Below are positions 1 to 6,942 of a DNA stretch of 18,050 nt, one piece after another. The position numbers and the translations under genes were made by a program. Positions within the stretch are counted from its first letter, which is position 1; the number at the start of each line of letters is the position of its first letter. The notes beneath the pieces are model-generated. The model was not told the origin of the DNA, searched no databases, and was given only the letters and a program-made list of their open reading frames with translations. The stretch is taken from positions 1 to 18,050 of the forward strand of contig DRKH01000451.1 in the NCBI GenBank assembly GCA_011051825.1. The letters run 5' to 3'. The DNA comes from Desulfobulbus sp. (GTDB lineage Bacteria > Desulfobacterota > Desulfobulbia > Desulfobulbales > Desulfobulbaceae).

Positions 1-262
1 AAATAAACAATAACCAAGTGATTTACAACCTGAAATTGATCAGTTAAGACAACCTGCCTTTAAAGGTTCCAGGGTACTCGCCGTAACCCGTCGACATGAT
101 GTGATTTAATAATTATGCCGATAAAAAGGCGCTTACTGCCCACCAGGGGTAGCCATCCATCCCCTGCAACCACAACCAGTACCGTGGTGATACTCAAGAA
201 TCAGGCGAATTTCAGCCGGGGCCTGAAGGAGCTCTCCGGTCACACTGCAAAAGGCTTGATAT
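1..262. other. Non-coding stretch, no supported gene
   Basis: I see no convincing gene here on either strand. The plus-strand reading frame that begins at 115 has no ribosome binding site and no recognisable motif. A 36-codon minus-strand frame (243 to 133, GTG start) ends in a Cys/Gly-rich tail but also lacks a ribosome binding site, and I do not recognise it. A 10-bp palindrome CCTTTAAAGG lies at 57-66. The region lies downstream of the peptidase remnant and may be decayed sequence. Confidence 0.5.
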
Positions 263-403
263 TTACTCCTGTCCCGCCAGATCCAGGATGGTGCGGGCAA
301 GTCCGGTCACGACCCGGGCCATCCGCTCATAGTCGAGTTTTTCCGGGGTATCAGCAGGGGTATGATAAGGGGCATAGCGATAAAAGGCTGTATCGGTGAC
401 CAT
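263..403 (-). pseudogene. 3' remnant of an M28-family metallopeptidase gene
   Basis: Read on the minus strand from 403 to the TAA at 263-265, this encodes about 46 residues that I recognise as the C-terminal end of M28 (Zn-aminopeptidase) proteins. They include the block MVTDTAFYRYAPYHTPADTP, followed by an E-K-L-D-Y-E-R-M-A-R-V-V helix; the His in YHTPADTP is a usual metal ligand of the family. The rest of the catalytic domain (His/Asp/Glu ligands, several hundred residues) is missing. Upstream in frame there are only a few unrelated codons and then a TAA at 425-427, inside the end of the VIT1 gene. The homology therefore breaks at about 403-412, exactly where the transporter gene stops. It is most likely the tail left after an insertion or deletion; a translated micro-peptide is unlikely because no ribosome binding site is visible. 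Confidence 0.7.
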
Positions 404-409
404 ACAGCC
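382..409 (-). terminator. Candidate intrinsic terminator of the DUF211-VIT1 operon
   Basis: On the minus strand, just after the transporter stop codon, GGCTGTAT and ATACAGCC form a perfect 8-bp stem around an 8-nt loop, followed directly by TTTT. It lies 3 nt beyond the stop codon at 412-414. It overlaps the first codons of the peptidase remnant, so part of the stem is old coding sequence. The T-run is short, so efficiency is uncertain. Confidence 0.5.
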
Positions 410-411
410 CA

Positions 412-999
412 TTATCGACCGGAGTTAAAAAATAAAATAATCATCAAAGTCAGCAGGGCAACCGCTAGTGAACGCAATCCGGACCAGAGCCAGAATGTCC
501 GACTCACCCGACCGAGAAAAATCCCAAGCAGAAAGATAACCGCCAGGGCAAGTATAATGGCGAAGAGAAAGGGAGAAAAGTGTAGCGGGAAGTCATGCTG
601 GGCAAGCCATAGGGGAGAGATGATGACCAGGGAGAGCAGCAGGGGCGATAATCCGTTGACAAGGGCAACCATCACCGGAACATAACGGCTGGCATGACCG
701 AAATCAGTGTCCTCAAGATCCGTTAATATGGCCTGCTCCAGCTCCTGCAGTTCTTTCTTCCGCTCCGCCGATTCACTGAGATAGGCACTGGAAACACCAC
801 TCATAAACAGGGCAATGGCCGCCCCGAGACAAGCGCTTACAGCGACCGACAGAGGCACCGCGTTACTGGTGTAAAATCCGGCCAGCAATCCCAGCATGGT
901 CAGAGCACCATCGAAGCCGTTGGTGATAAAATAGCGCCTGGCAATTCCACGGGCACGGTAGATATGCAGCAGCAGATGACGAAATTTTCCACTGTTCAC
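412..999 (-). CDS. VIT1/CCC1-family membrane transporter (probable Fe/Mn)
   Basis: A 195-residue membrane protein of the VIT1/CCC1 family, whose characterised members move Fe(II) or Mn(II) out of the cytosol. The N-terminal block RRYFITNGFDGALTMLGLLAG (about residues 21-41) is the family signature. Hydrophobic segments lie at about 33-45, 52-70, 105-133, 143-163 and 175-192. A charged, Glu-rich cytoplasmic stretch (about 75-100) sits between the second and third, where the family binds metal. The start is GTG at 999-997 and overlaps the TGA of the upstream DUF211 gene (GTGA), so translation is probably coupled; no strong ribosome binding site of its own is seen. The short length resembles the archaeal-type branch. 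Family confidence is good; the substrate is inferred. Confidence 0.8.
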   Translation of the reverse strand: MNSGKFRHLLLHIYRARGIARRYFITNGFDGALTMLGLLAGFYTSNAVPLSVAVSACLGAAIALFMSGVSSAYLSESAERKKELQELEQAILTDLEDTDFGHASRYVPVMVALVNGLSPLLLSLVIISPLWLAQHDFPLHFSPFLFAIILALAVIFLLGIFLGRVSRTFWLWSGLRSLAVALLTLMIILFFNSGR

Positions 1000-1286
1000 G
1001 ACGAGACCGCTGTACTCCGACCATCAGGCCGGTCACTGTGTACCTCAACCTCGTCAATACTGTGCAACGATGCTCCCATGCGTCTGATGGTCTCATCAAT
1101 ACGCTTAAATTCTATGTCACTCCCGGTGATTACAAGGATCGTACTTTCGGTCTTCTCATCCATTTCAGTCACTGACAGGTGAACCCGATAGTCGGCCCCC
1201 TGTTCTGCCAGTGTAACCGCAAACTCCAGGGCATTGGGTTGATGGGGCTTGAGCACATCAAGAACCAGCTTTTTAATGGTTGCCAT
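996..1286 (-). CDS. DUF211 family protein
   Basis: A 96-residue soluble protein matching the DUF211 family: start MATIKKLVLDVLKPHQPN, a central V-x-L-S-V-T-E-M-D-E block, and I-x-G-x-(D/N)-I-x-F-x-x-I-x-x-x-I-x-x-x-G-x-x-x-H-S-I-D-E-V towards the C-terminus, which suggests a ferredoxin-like alpha/beta fold. The ATG at 1286-1284 follows a strong ribosome binding site, GAGGAGG, four bases upstream. The family has no assigned enzymatic function; it is commonest in archaea and often accompanies membrane genes. Its stop codon overlaps the start of the VIT1 transporter, so the two probably act together, perhaps in metal sensing or transport control. That role is inferred from the pairing only. Confidence 0.8.
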   Translation of the reverse strand: MATIKKLVLDVLKPHQPNALEFAVTLAEQGADYRVHLSVTEMDEKTESTILVITGSDIEFKRIDETIRRMGASLHSIDEVEVHSDRPDGRSTAVSS

Positions 1287-1515
1287 TCATCCTCCTCGAG
1301 TCTGAATTTACAATACAGGCCATTCCGGCAGGGCAAGCGTGATACATCCCTTGCAGTGCTCTACCCCTGTTTCTCCTGCTTTTTACTTTAACATAGAATA
1401 TGCATGGAGTATTCTACAAATACAGCATCGATTACCGATGCACCTGCGTGTCTGCAGCTGCGATGGGCATCTGTTATCCGACAGACCTCGTCTACCTTGG
1501 GCAACCTACACGACT
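1287..1515. promoter_or_regulatory. Divergent intergenic region with two inverted repeats
   Basis: This 229-bp spacer separates the DUF211 operon (minus) from the histidine kinase operon (plus) and must carry both promoters. Two short inverted repeats stand out. TAGAATA (1394-1400) and TATTCTA (1410-1416) are perfect 7-bp arms around 9 bp, typical of a dimeric regulator site. GCATCG (1425-1430) and CGATGC (1436-1441) flank 5 bp and could form a small hairpin. I could not place a convincing sigma-54 -24/-12 pair or a good sigma-70 promoter by eye. Confidence 0.4.
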
Positions 1516-2649
1516 ATGTCAAAGATGCACAAAATATACTTTTCCCTGCTGCTCCTGATCATCGTTGTGGTCGGACTGCTCCATACCTTTACGCCAACCG
1601 ATCAACTCATTCTGCACGATATTTACCGTCGGGCCAGTTATTTCCCCATCGTTGTCGGCGCCCTCCTCTTCGGTGTCCGCGGTGGCGTATTTCTGGCCGT
1701 CTGCACCTCCATTGCCTTTATCCCTCACCTGCTCCATTTCTATCAACTGGGACCAAGCGCATATCTCACCGAATTGCCCGAAGTCATATTGTATCTGGCG
1801 GCAGGTCTGGTTACCGGAGCCATAGCCGGAAAGGAAAAACAGTTGCGGATTAAATATCAGGCTCTTTCGGAAAAGCTTGAACGGTCATATAAAAAGCTCC
1901 ACCAGCAGACCAGCACGCTGGTTGAAGCGGAAGAACAACTTCGAGCAAGCCAGAAACTTTCCGCCCTGGGCCAGCTTTCCGCCTCCCTGGCCCATGAGGT
2001 AAAGAATCCACTGGCTTCAATCAGGGGAGCAGTTGAAATTCTTGCTGACGATTTTCCTCCCGATCATCCCAAGCATGAATTTGCCGAAATCCTGCTCAAG
2101 GAAACCAGCCGCCTGTCCAGCACTGTAGAGGAGGTGCTTCGTTTTTCAAGAAACCAGAAACCCGGGCCTGAAAATCCATCCCTTGAGCCTCTGGGTCAGG
2201 TTCTCGACCGGGTGTCCACCCTGCTGGAAAACAACTTCCGCAAAAAAAACATCACATTAAAGACAAATATTCCGACTCGGGAATGGCAGTTTCCGGTTGA
2301 TGGCAACAAGATGGCCCAGGTCTTCATCAATCTCCTGCTCAATGGCTGCGAAGCCCTGGAAAAAGACGGGACTATTGAGGTTGGGGCGGAACAAAACGGT
2401 AACCGGATCCGGATCTTCTTCATAGACAACGGACCGGGTATTCCTACCGCCGAACAAAACACTATATTTACCCCGTTTTACTCTACCCGCAAGGAGGGGA
2501 CCGGGCTGGGACTGGCCATATCCAGCCGTATCGTTGAGAGCTATGGCGGAACGATTACCGTAGAAAACCGGAAGCGGGGCAAAGGCGCTGTTTTTACAGT
2601 TACCCTGCCCGCACGGGATCAACAACTCCATCAGGGTGTACCGGCATGA
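1516..2649 (+). CDS. Membrane sensor histidine kinase (NtrB/ZraS-like)
   Basis: With a start at the ATG at 1516 this is a 377-residue sensor kinase. The N-terminus has about four hydrophobic segments (about 6-24, 42-53, 56-75, 88-104) and no large periplasmic domain, then a probable coiled coil (about 107-145). The HisKA H-box reads L-A-H160-E-V-K-N-P. The ATP-binding HATPase_c domain shows an N-box around N272-N276, DNGPGIP at 304-310, an F-box T-P-F-Y-S-T and GTGLGLA at 328-334. The reading frame is open back to 1339, but the extra 59 codons are not hydrophobic, overlap the promoter region and resemble nothing. No strong ribosome binding site precedes 1516, so the ATG at 1525 is also possible. 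The stop overlaps the next gene by ATGA; its partner is that response regulator. The signal sensed is unknown; membrane burial of the input domain suggests a membrane or redox cue. Confidence 0.85.
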   Translation: MSKMHKIYFSLLLLIIVVVGLLHTFTPTDQLILHDIYRRASYFPIVVGALLFGVRGGVFLAVCTSIAFIPHLLHFYQLGPSAYLTELPEVILYLAAGLVTGAIAGKEKQLRIKYQALSEKLERSYKKLHQQTSTLVEAEEQLRASQKLSALGQLSASLAHEVKNPLASIRGAVEILADDFPPDHPKHEFAEILLKETSRLSSTVEEVLRFSRNQKPGPENPSLEPLGQVLDRVSTLLENNFRKKNITLKTNIPTREWQFPVDGNKMAQVFINLLLNGCEALEKDGTIEVGAEQNGNRIRIFFIDNGPGIPTAEQNTIFTPFYSTRKEGTGLGLAISSRIVESYGGTITVENRKRGKGAVFTVTLPARDQQLHQGVPA

Positions 2650-3989
2650 AAACCATTTTACTTATTGACGATGATACCAGCCTGCTGCGGGTGACGGAAT
2701 ACAACCTGAGCCAGGGCGGGTTTTCCGTGGTGGCTGCCGCTTCCGGCCTGGAAGGACTTAACCTCTTTCACAAGGTTCATCCTGACCTTGTGGTGACCGA
2801 TGTCCAGCTGGGAGATATGGATGGACTTGAAGTCCTCAAGAAGATCAAGCAGGAGGAACCTGAGCTGCCGGTGATTATCATCACCGCATTCGGTTCCATT
2901 GAGCTTGCCGTCCAGGCCATGCACCTGGGTGCGTTCACCTTTATGCCCAAGCCCTTTGATCGTGATGCCCTGCGAATCTCCTGCACCAAGGCCCTGGAGA
3001 TGTATAATCTGCGCCGACGCACCCGTAACCTGACCGATGAGATCAACCGACTGACCGGCGCAACCGGCATGGAAACCGTCAACTCGGCCATGGGCGAACT
3101 GCTGCAGACCGCCCTCAGGGTCGCGGAATCAACCGCCACGGTCCTGATCACCGGTGAATCAGGCACGGGAAAAGAGGTGCTGGCACGCCTGATTCACCGG
3201 CACAGTCCCCGCAGGAAAGAGCCTTTTATCGGGCTCAACTGTGCTGCCATTGCTGAAAGCCTCATTGAATCCGAGCTGTTCGGCCATGTGAAGGGGGCCT
3301 TTACCGGAGCAATCAAAAGCCACCGGGGCCGATTCCAGCGGGCCGACGGAGGGACCCTTTTTCTCGATGAAATCGGCGAACTGCAGCCGGAGATGCAGGT
3401 CAAATTCCTGCGGGTTCTCCAGGAACAAAAAGTGGAGGCCGTGGGCGGGAATACAGAGGAAGAGGTGGACGTGCGCATTATTGCCGCCAGCAACCGCAAT
3501 CTGCAGGAAGCCATCAGCCAGGGAACATTCCGGGAAGACCTCTTTTATCGGTTGTCGGTCATTCCTCTGCACCTGCCGCCGCTCAGGGAGCGCAAAGAGG
3601 ATATTCCCGCCCTGGTCCATCATTTTTTAAAGAAACACGGAGCGCCGCCGGAAGTCGGTTTCAGTGATGAGGCCCTGGAGAAACTCATAGCGTATGACTG
3701 GCCCGGCAATATCAGAGAACTGCAGAACGTGGTCGAGCGCAGCATAATACTGCGTTCAGATCCAAAAATTCCCGCCGGGGATATCCTGCTCACCGACAAC
3801 GGCAGCCAGCCCCAACCCGGAAATTTTCAGCTGCCCGAGGGCGGAATTTCTTTAGAAGAGGTGGAAAAATCACTTATTAAGCAGGCACTGAGTATGGCGG
3901 GGGGAAATCGCGCCCAGGCCGCCCGTCTCCTGCAGATCCCAAGGCACGTCCTGATCTATCGATTGGAAAAGTTCGCCATTGAGCCGTAG
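2646..3989 (+). CDS. Sigma-54-dependent response regulator (NtrC/ZraR family)
   Basis: A 447-residue, full-length bacterial enhancer-binding protein. The receiver domain (1-120) has acidic residues D8-D10, the phospho-acceptor D52, T80 and K102. The AAA+ domain has Walker A GESGTGKE (170-177), the sigma-54-contacting GAFTGA loop (217-222), Walker B G-T-L-F-L-D-E-I-G (236-244) and R-E-D-L-F-Y-R-L. The C-terminal Fis-type helix-turn-helix includes G-G-N-R-A-Q-A-A-R-L-L. The ATG lies inside the kinase stop (ATGA), so the pair is co-translated and very likely a cognate two-component system. Targets are not shown. The neighbouring nap and cus intergenic region with tandem palindromes is one candidate, although I found no clear -24/-12 promoter there by eye. 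Confidence 0.93.
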   Translation: MKTILLIDDDTSLLRVTEYNLSQGGFSVVAAASGLEGLNLFHKVHPDLVVTDVQLGDMDGLEVLKKIKQEEPELPVIIITAFGSIELAVQAMHLGAFTFMPKPFDRDALRISCTKALEMYNLRRRTRNLTDEINRLTGATGMETVNSAMGELLQTALRVAESTATVLITGESGTGKEVLARLIHRHSPRRKEPFIGLNCAAIAESLIESELFGHVKGAFTGAIKSHRGRFQRADGGTLFLDEIGELQPEMQVKFLRVLQEQKVEAVGGNTEEEVDVRIIAASNRNLQEAISQGTFREDLFYRLSVIPLHLPPLRERKEDIPALVHHFLKKHGAPPEVGFSDEALEKLIAYDWPGNIRELQNVVERSIILRSDPKIPAGDILLTDNGSQPQPGNFQLPEGGISLEEVEKSLIKQALSMAGGNRAQAARLLQIPRHVLIYRLEKFAIEP

Positions 3990-4051
3990 GTCTTGTCCGC
4001 CGATACAGGCAAAACACCGACCACAAAAATACTCCGGCCCGAAATCGTCTT

Positions 4052-5284
4052 CTATTGCGAGCCCGTCTTCTGCTCCCTGAGCCGCATTTCAATAACCAGC
4101 GCCGGCTTGATGAGCATGGTCACCACAAAGGCGCCCACGGCAAGGATTCCGACGGTGATCATGATTTCCAGTATGCTTGGGCTGTAGTCCACCACCTCCC
4201 CCAGCGGCGAGGGCACAAAGCCGGGAATAATCAGCCCGAATCCCTTCTCAATCCAGATGCCGGTGAACAGGCTGATCGCCGCCACCATCAGATACTTGGG
4301 ATTGCATTTTGTCGGGTCAAAGGCAAAAAGCATCGTCCCCAGGATGTTGAGACTGATCGCGGTCCATATCCACGGGACCAGGGAATCATGCCCTTCCAGG
4401 CCGAAAAAGAGATACTGGGCCGACAGACTGTGGTGGGTAAAGGTGTAGAACTCTTTAAAGACCTCGGAAAACAGCATCACCAGGTTTATAATCGCCGCCA
4501 CCACGATTATCTTCTTCAACTTATTGAAAATATTTATTTCTATTGGGTAATGGGTGCTCTCCTTTATGACGATCAGCACCATCATGATGACGGCCGGACC
4601 GGCGGCAAAGGCCGAAGCCAGGAAGCGGGGTCCGAGCAGCGGGTTATTCCAGAACGGCCGGGCCGGCAGTCCCTGGTACAGAAAGGCGGTGGTCATATGA
4701 ATGGAGACGGCCCAGAAGATGGAGAGGAAAACAAAAGGTTTGTATTTCCAGCCCACCGGATTGCGGCCATGATAGTTGCAGTAGAGAATATAGAGCGGTA
4801 CCAGGCTGTTTAAGGCCAGGTAGCCGTTTAAGACCAGTACGTCCCAGGTGAGGATGGATGAAGGCCAGTTAAACAGGCCGATCCCGGGAATCATGTGCCA
4901 GACCTTAAGCGGCCCCCCCATGTCCACGGTAATAAACAGCAGACACATGATCAGGGCACCGACCGCCACCCCCTCGCCGATAATGACGACCTTGTGCAGG
5001 TCCTTGTCTTTGAGAATATAGGCCGGAAGAATCAGCATGACTGCAGCCGCAGCCACCCCGACAAAAAAAGTGAAGTTGGAGATGTACAGGCCCCAGCTGA
5101 CGATATCACTCATACCGGTGATCCTCAGTCCGTAGCGAAACTGTTGAGAGTAGGCATAGATACCGGCGCCGATCAGGGCGAACAGGGCAGCAAGATATAT
5201 CTTGTAGCCAACGCCGCCGCTCAGGGCCCAGCGCGTGCAGTCCGAGATAAAAGCTGCAAATCCTTTCCTGGAGGTGGTTGTCAT
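4052..5284 (-). CDS. NrfD/DsrP-family integral membrane quinone-interacting subunit
   Basis: A 410-residue, roughly ten-helix membrane protein of the NrfD/PsrC superfamily, the class that oxidises or reduces quinone next to a periplasmic iron-sulfur subunit. Characteristic stretches are WGLYISNFTFFVGVAAAAV (about 64-82), S-I-H-M-T-T-A-F-L-Y-Q-G-L-P-A-R-P-F-W, then L-G-P-R-F-L-A-S-A-F-A-A-G-P, which resemble DsrP/HmcC-type members. The ATG at 5284-5282 has an AAGGGAA ribosome binding site. It is the last gene of the nap operon, 44 bp after the iron-sulfur gene. In place of the absent NapC or NapH it is the best candidate for drawing electrons from menaquinol. Direction of electron flow and partner are inferred from synteny. 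Confidence 0.85.
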   Translation of the reverse strand: MTTTSRKGFAAFISDCTRWALSGGVGYKIYLAALFALIGAGIYAYSQQFRYGLRITGMSDIVSWGLYISNFTFFVGVAAAAVMLILPAYILKDKDLHKVVIIGEGVAVGALIMCLLFITVDMGGPLKVWHMIPGIGLFNWPSSILTWDVLVLNGYLALNSLVPLYILYCNYHGRNPVGWKYKPFVFLSIFWAVSIHMTTAFLYQGLPARPFWNNPLLGPRFLASAFAAGPAVIMMVLIVIKESTHYPIEINIFNKLKKIIVVAAIINLVMLFSEVFKEFYTFTHHSLSAQYLFFGLEGHDSLVPWIWTAISLNILGTMLFAFDPTKCNPKYLMVAAISLFTGIWIEKGFGLIIPGFVPSPLGEVVDYSPSILEIMITVGILAVGAFVVTMLIKPALVIEMRLREQKTGSQ

Positions 5285-5328
5285 TATTTTCCCTTCTTTC
5301 GTGTTGCCCCAGTGGTTTCCGGACGATC

Positions 5329-6291
5329 CTAATCCATGAAATACCAGAACTTGGGTTCAGTGCCCAGATCTTCCTTGAAACGAAAAACCTTTTTGTTTTT
5401 CAGAACGAAGCGAATTTCACTGTTCGGATCAAGGAGGTTGCCAAACACCCTGGAGCCGGTGGGACAGGCATCGGCACAGGCCGGCAGTTTACCTTTACGG
5501 GTTCGCTGGATACAAAAGGTACATTTTTCCATAACCCCTTTCATCCGCATCCGGTTGCCGAGATAATGCTGGTTGAGATTGATCTCATCTTTCGGCACCT
5601 CGGGATCGCCCCAGTTAAAGCGTCGTCCCCAGTACGGGCAGGCAGCCAGACAATAACGGCAGCCGATACACCAGTCGTAATCGATCACCACAATCCCGTC
5701 CGGTTCACGCCAGGTGGCCTTGGTCGGGCAGGCCTTGATACAGGGCGCATTCTCGCAATGAAAACACTGCACGCCCATGTAGAATTTATTCTTTACCGGC
5801 ACCTCATGGTGATACTGACCATCTCCGGCAGAAGGATCCAGTTGGCCGGGATCCATCTCAAAAATACGCACATACTGGGTTTTGGTCCTTCGATCCAGGT
5901 TATTCTCCCGGACGCAGGCCTCCACGCAGTCCATATAGCCCTTGCAGCGGGAAATATTAAAGGCGTAACCGAAAAGTACCTGCTCATGGGGGCCCTGATC
6001 GGAAATCTGCACGTTAATGCCCCGTTCAAGCTTGGCAAGCCGTTCAAGCCGGGTAACGGTGGCATCCTTTTCTTCCTGGGTCATCAGCCGATAATGCTTT
6101 TTGAAATACTCTTCCCACTTGAGGCCCATTTTTTCGGTTGCCGGTGTGCCGCTGCAGCCACCGACGACCAGACCTGCGGAGCCTGCAGCTGCCGCAATGG
6201 ACATATTTTTCAGGAAATCACGACGGGAACTTTTTTTCTCCGGCATATTTTCTGTCTGCATTTTCTCTATTTGATTGTTTCCGGAATCCAT
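5329..6291 (-). CDS. Tat-exported 4Fe-4S cluster protein (NrfC/PsrB-like)
   Basis: A 320-residue electron-transfer subunit. The N-terminus carries a twin-arginine signal S-S-R23-R24-D-F-L-K and a hydrophobic run ending in LVVGGC46, which reads as a lipobox, so it may be a Tat-exported lipoprotein. Cysteine groups follow: C116-x5-C122-x3-C126; C176-x2-C179-x4-C184-x3-C188; C208-x2-C211-x2-C214-x3-C218; C257-x2-C260-x11-C272-x3-C276. This is the four-cluster pattern of NrfC/PsrB/DmsB proteins, except that the second Cys of the first group is Tyr119. ATG at 6291 is chosen over the GTG two codons upstream because it follows an AGGGG ribosome binding site at correct spacing. It sits between the tetrahaem cytochrome (8-bp gap) and the NrfD gene, its expected membrane partner. 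Confidence 0.88.
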   Translation of the reverse strand: MDSGNNQIEKMQTENMPEKKSSRRDFLKNMSIAAAAGSAGLVVGGCSGTPATEKMGLKWEEYFKKHYRLMTQEEKDATVTRLERLAKLERGINVQISDQGPHEQVLFGYAFNISRCKGYMDCVEACVRENNLDRRTKTQYVRIFEMDPGQLDPSAGDGQYHHEVPVKNKFYMGVQCFHCENAPCIKACPTKATWREPDGIVVIDYDWCIGCRYCLAACPYWGRRFNWGDPEVPKDEINLNQHYLGNRMRMKGVMEKCTFCIQRTRKGKLPACADACPTGSRVFGNLLDPNSEIRFVLKNKKVFRFKEDLGTEPKFWYFMD

Positions 6292-6299
6292 GGCCACCC

Positions 6300-6929
6300 C
6301 TATTCATCCAGCGGCAGAGAATATGTTGCCGGCATCTTGGTTGGAAAGGCTGGAGAGTGCGGATTGTGGCAGCTGGTACAGTTTCGTATCACCCGCTCAC
6401 CGGCCCAGTATGTCTCCCGCTTGCCATGGGCACCGCCCAGCCAGTCACGCTTCTGACGAAAATGGCATTTCCCGCATAACTGGTAACTGTGATCAAAATC
6501 GATTTGCCCGCCCTGTTTATCAACCAGGACATCCCTGTTCTCGATGGCATGACATTCATTACAGGTCAGCTGATTTCTGCCCAGACCATGATTCAACTGA
6601 ATGTCGCTGTGGGTGAAGAGGGCGCCGTTCCGCACCTTGACCATTTTGTCATTGTGACAGACACTGCAGCGGAACCGGGTTATCTGATCTTTGCGGGCCA
6701 GCACTTTGAAGCTGCCGCCCTGATACTGTTCTTTGGCTTCAACCGTTTTGACCGGTAATGGATATGCCGTTGTCACCTTCAGGCTGTCAAACGGCTCGAT
6801 CGCCTGTTCAATTCGATCTTTAACCGATTCGGAACCGGGTGATCCGGATGCCGTTGCAGCCTGACTGATGAGGATGACTGCTGCCAGAGCTCCAAGGAGT
6901 AATCCGGCAGCATAAGAAAATTTGCTCAT
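6300..6929 (-). CDS. Periplasmic tetrahaem cytochrome c of the nap operon
   Basis: A 209-residue secreted cytochrome with a signal peptide or N-terminal anchor (hydrophobic about 7-27, cleavage plausible near A-T-A-S at 25-28) and four c-type haem sites: C88-x2-CH, C123-x2-CH, C152-x2-CH and C184-x2-CH. Additional histidines (for example H107, H114, H147, H168, H191) can serve as distal ligands. The ATG at 6929 is preceded by GAGAGG nine bases upstream; the frame opens further at a TTG (6959) overlapping the previous gene, but that start has no ribosome binding site. It is not NapC: the haem spacing differs and a NapC/NrfH-type anchor motif is lacking. By position it probably shuttles electrons between the iron-sulfur/NrfD pair and NapAB. 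The role resembles NapM of Desulfovibrio; sequence kinship with NapM is not established here. Confidence 0.85.
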   Translation of the reverse strand: MSKFSYAAGLLLGALAAVILISQAATASGSPGSESVKDRIEQAIEPFDSLKVTTAYPLPVKTVEAKEQYQGGSFKVLARKDQITRFRCSVCHNDKMVKVRNGALFTHSDIQLNHGLGRNQLTCNECHAIENRDVLVDKQGGQIDFDHSYQLCGKCHFRQKRDWLGGAHGKRETYWAGERVIRNCTSCHNPHSPAFPTKMPATYSLPLDE

Positions 6930-6942
6930 GGCTGCTTGCCTC

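Noticed and set aside
115..399. A 94-codon plus-strand frame at the left edge
   Set aside because: There is no ribosome binding site and no known motif, and it runs antisense to the peptidase remnant.
1339..1515. N-terminal extension of the histidine kinase
   Set aside because: The extra 59 residues are Cys/Pro/His-rich without domain character and would cover the divergent promoter dyads. The hydrophobic N-terminus typical of the protein begins after the ATG at 1516.
3990..4051. Possible bidirectional terminator between the response regulator and NrfD genes
   Set aside because: The 62-bp convergent gap shows no GC-rich stem followed by a T-run on either strand.
5278..6456. A 392-codon plus-strand frame
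   Set aside because: It is antisense to the iron-sulfur and tetrahaem cytochrome genes, which have clear cysteine motifs and ribosome binding sites. The frame has no recognisable domain.
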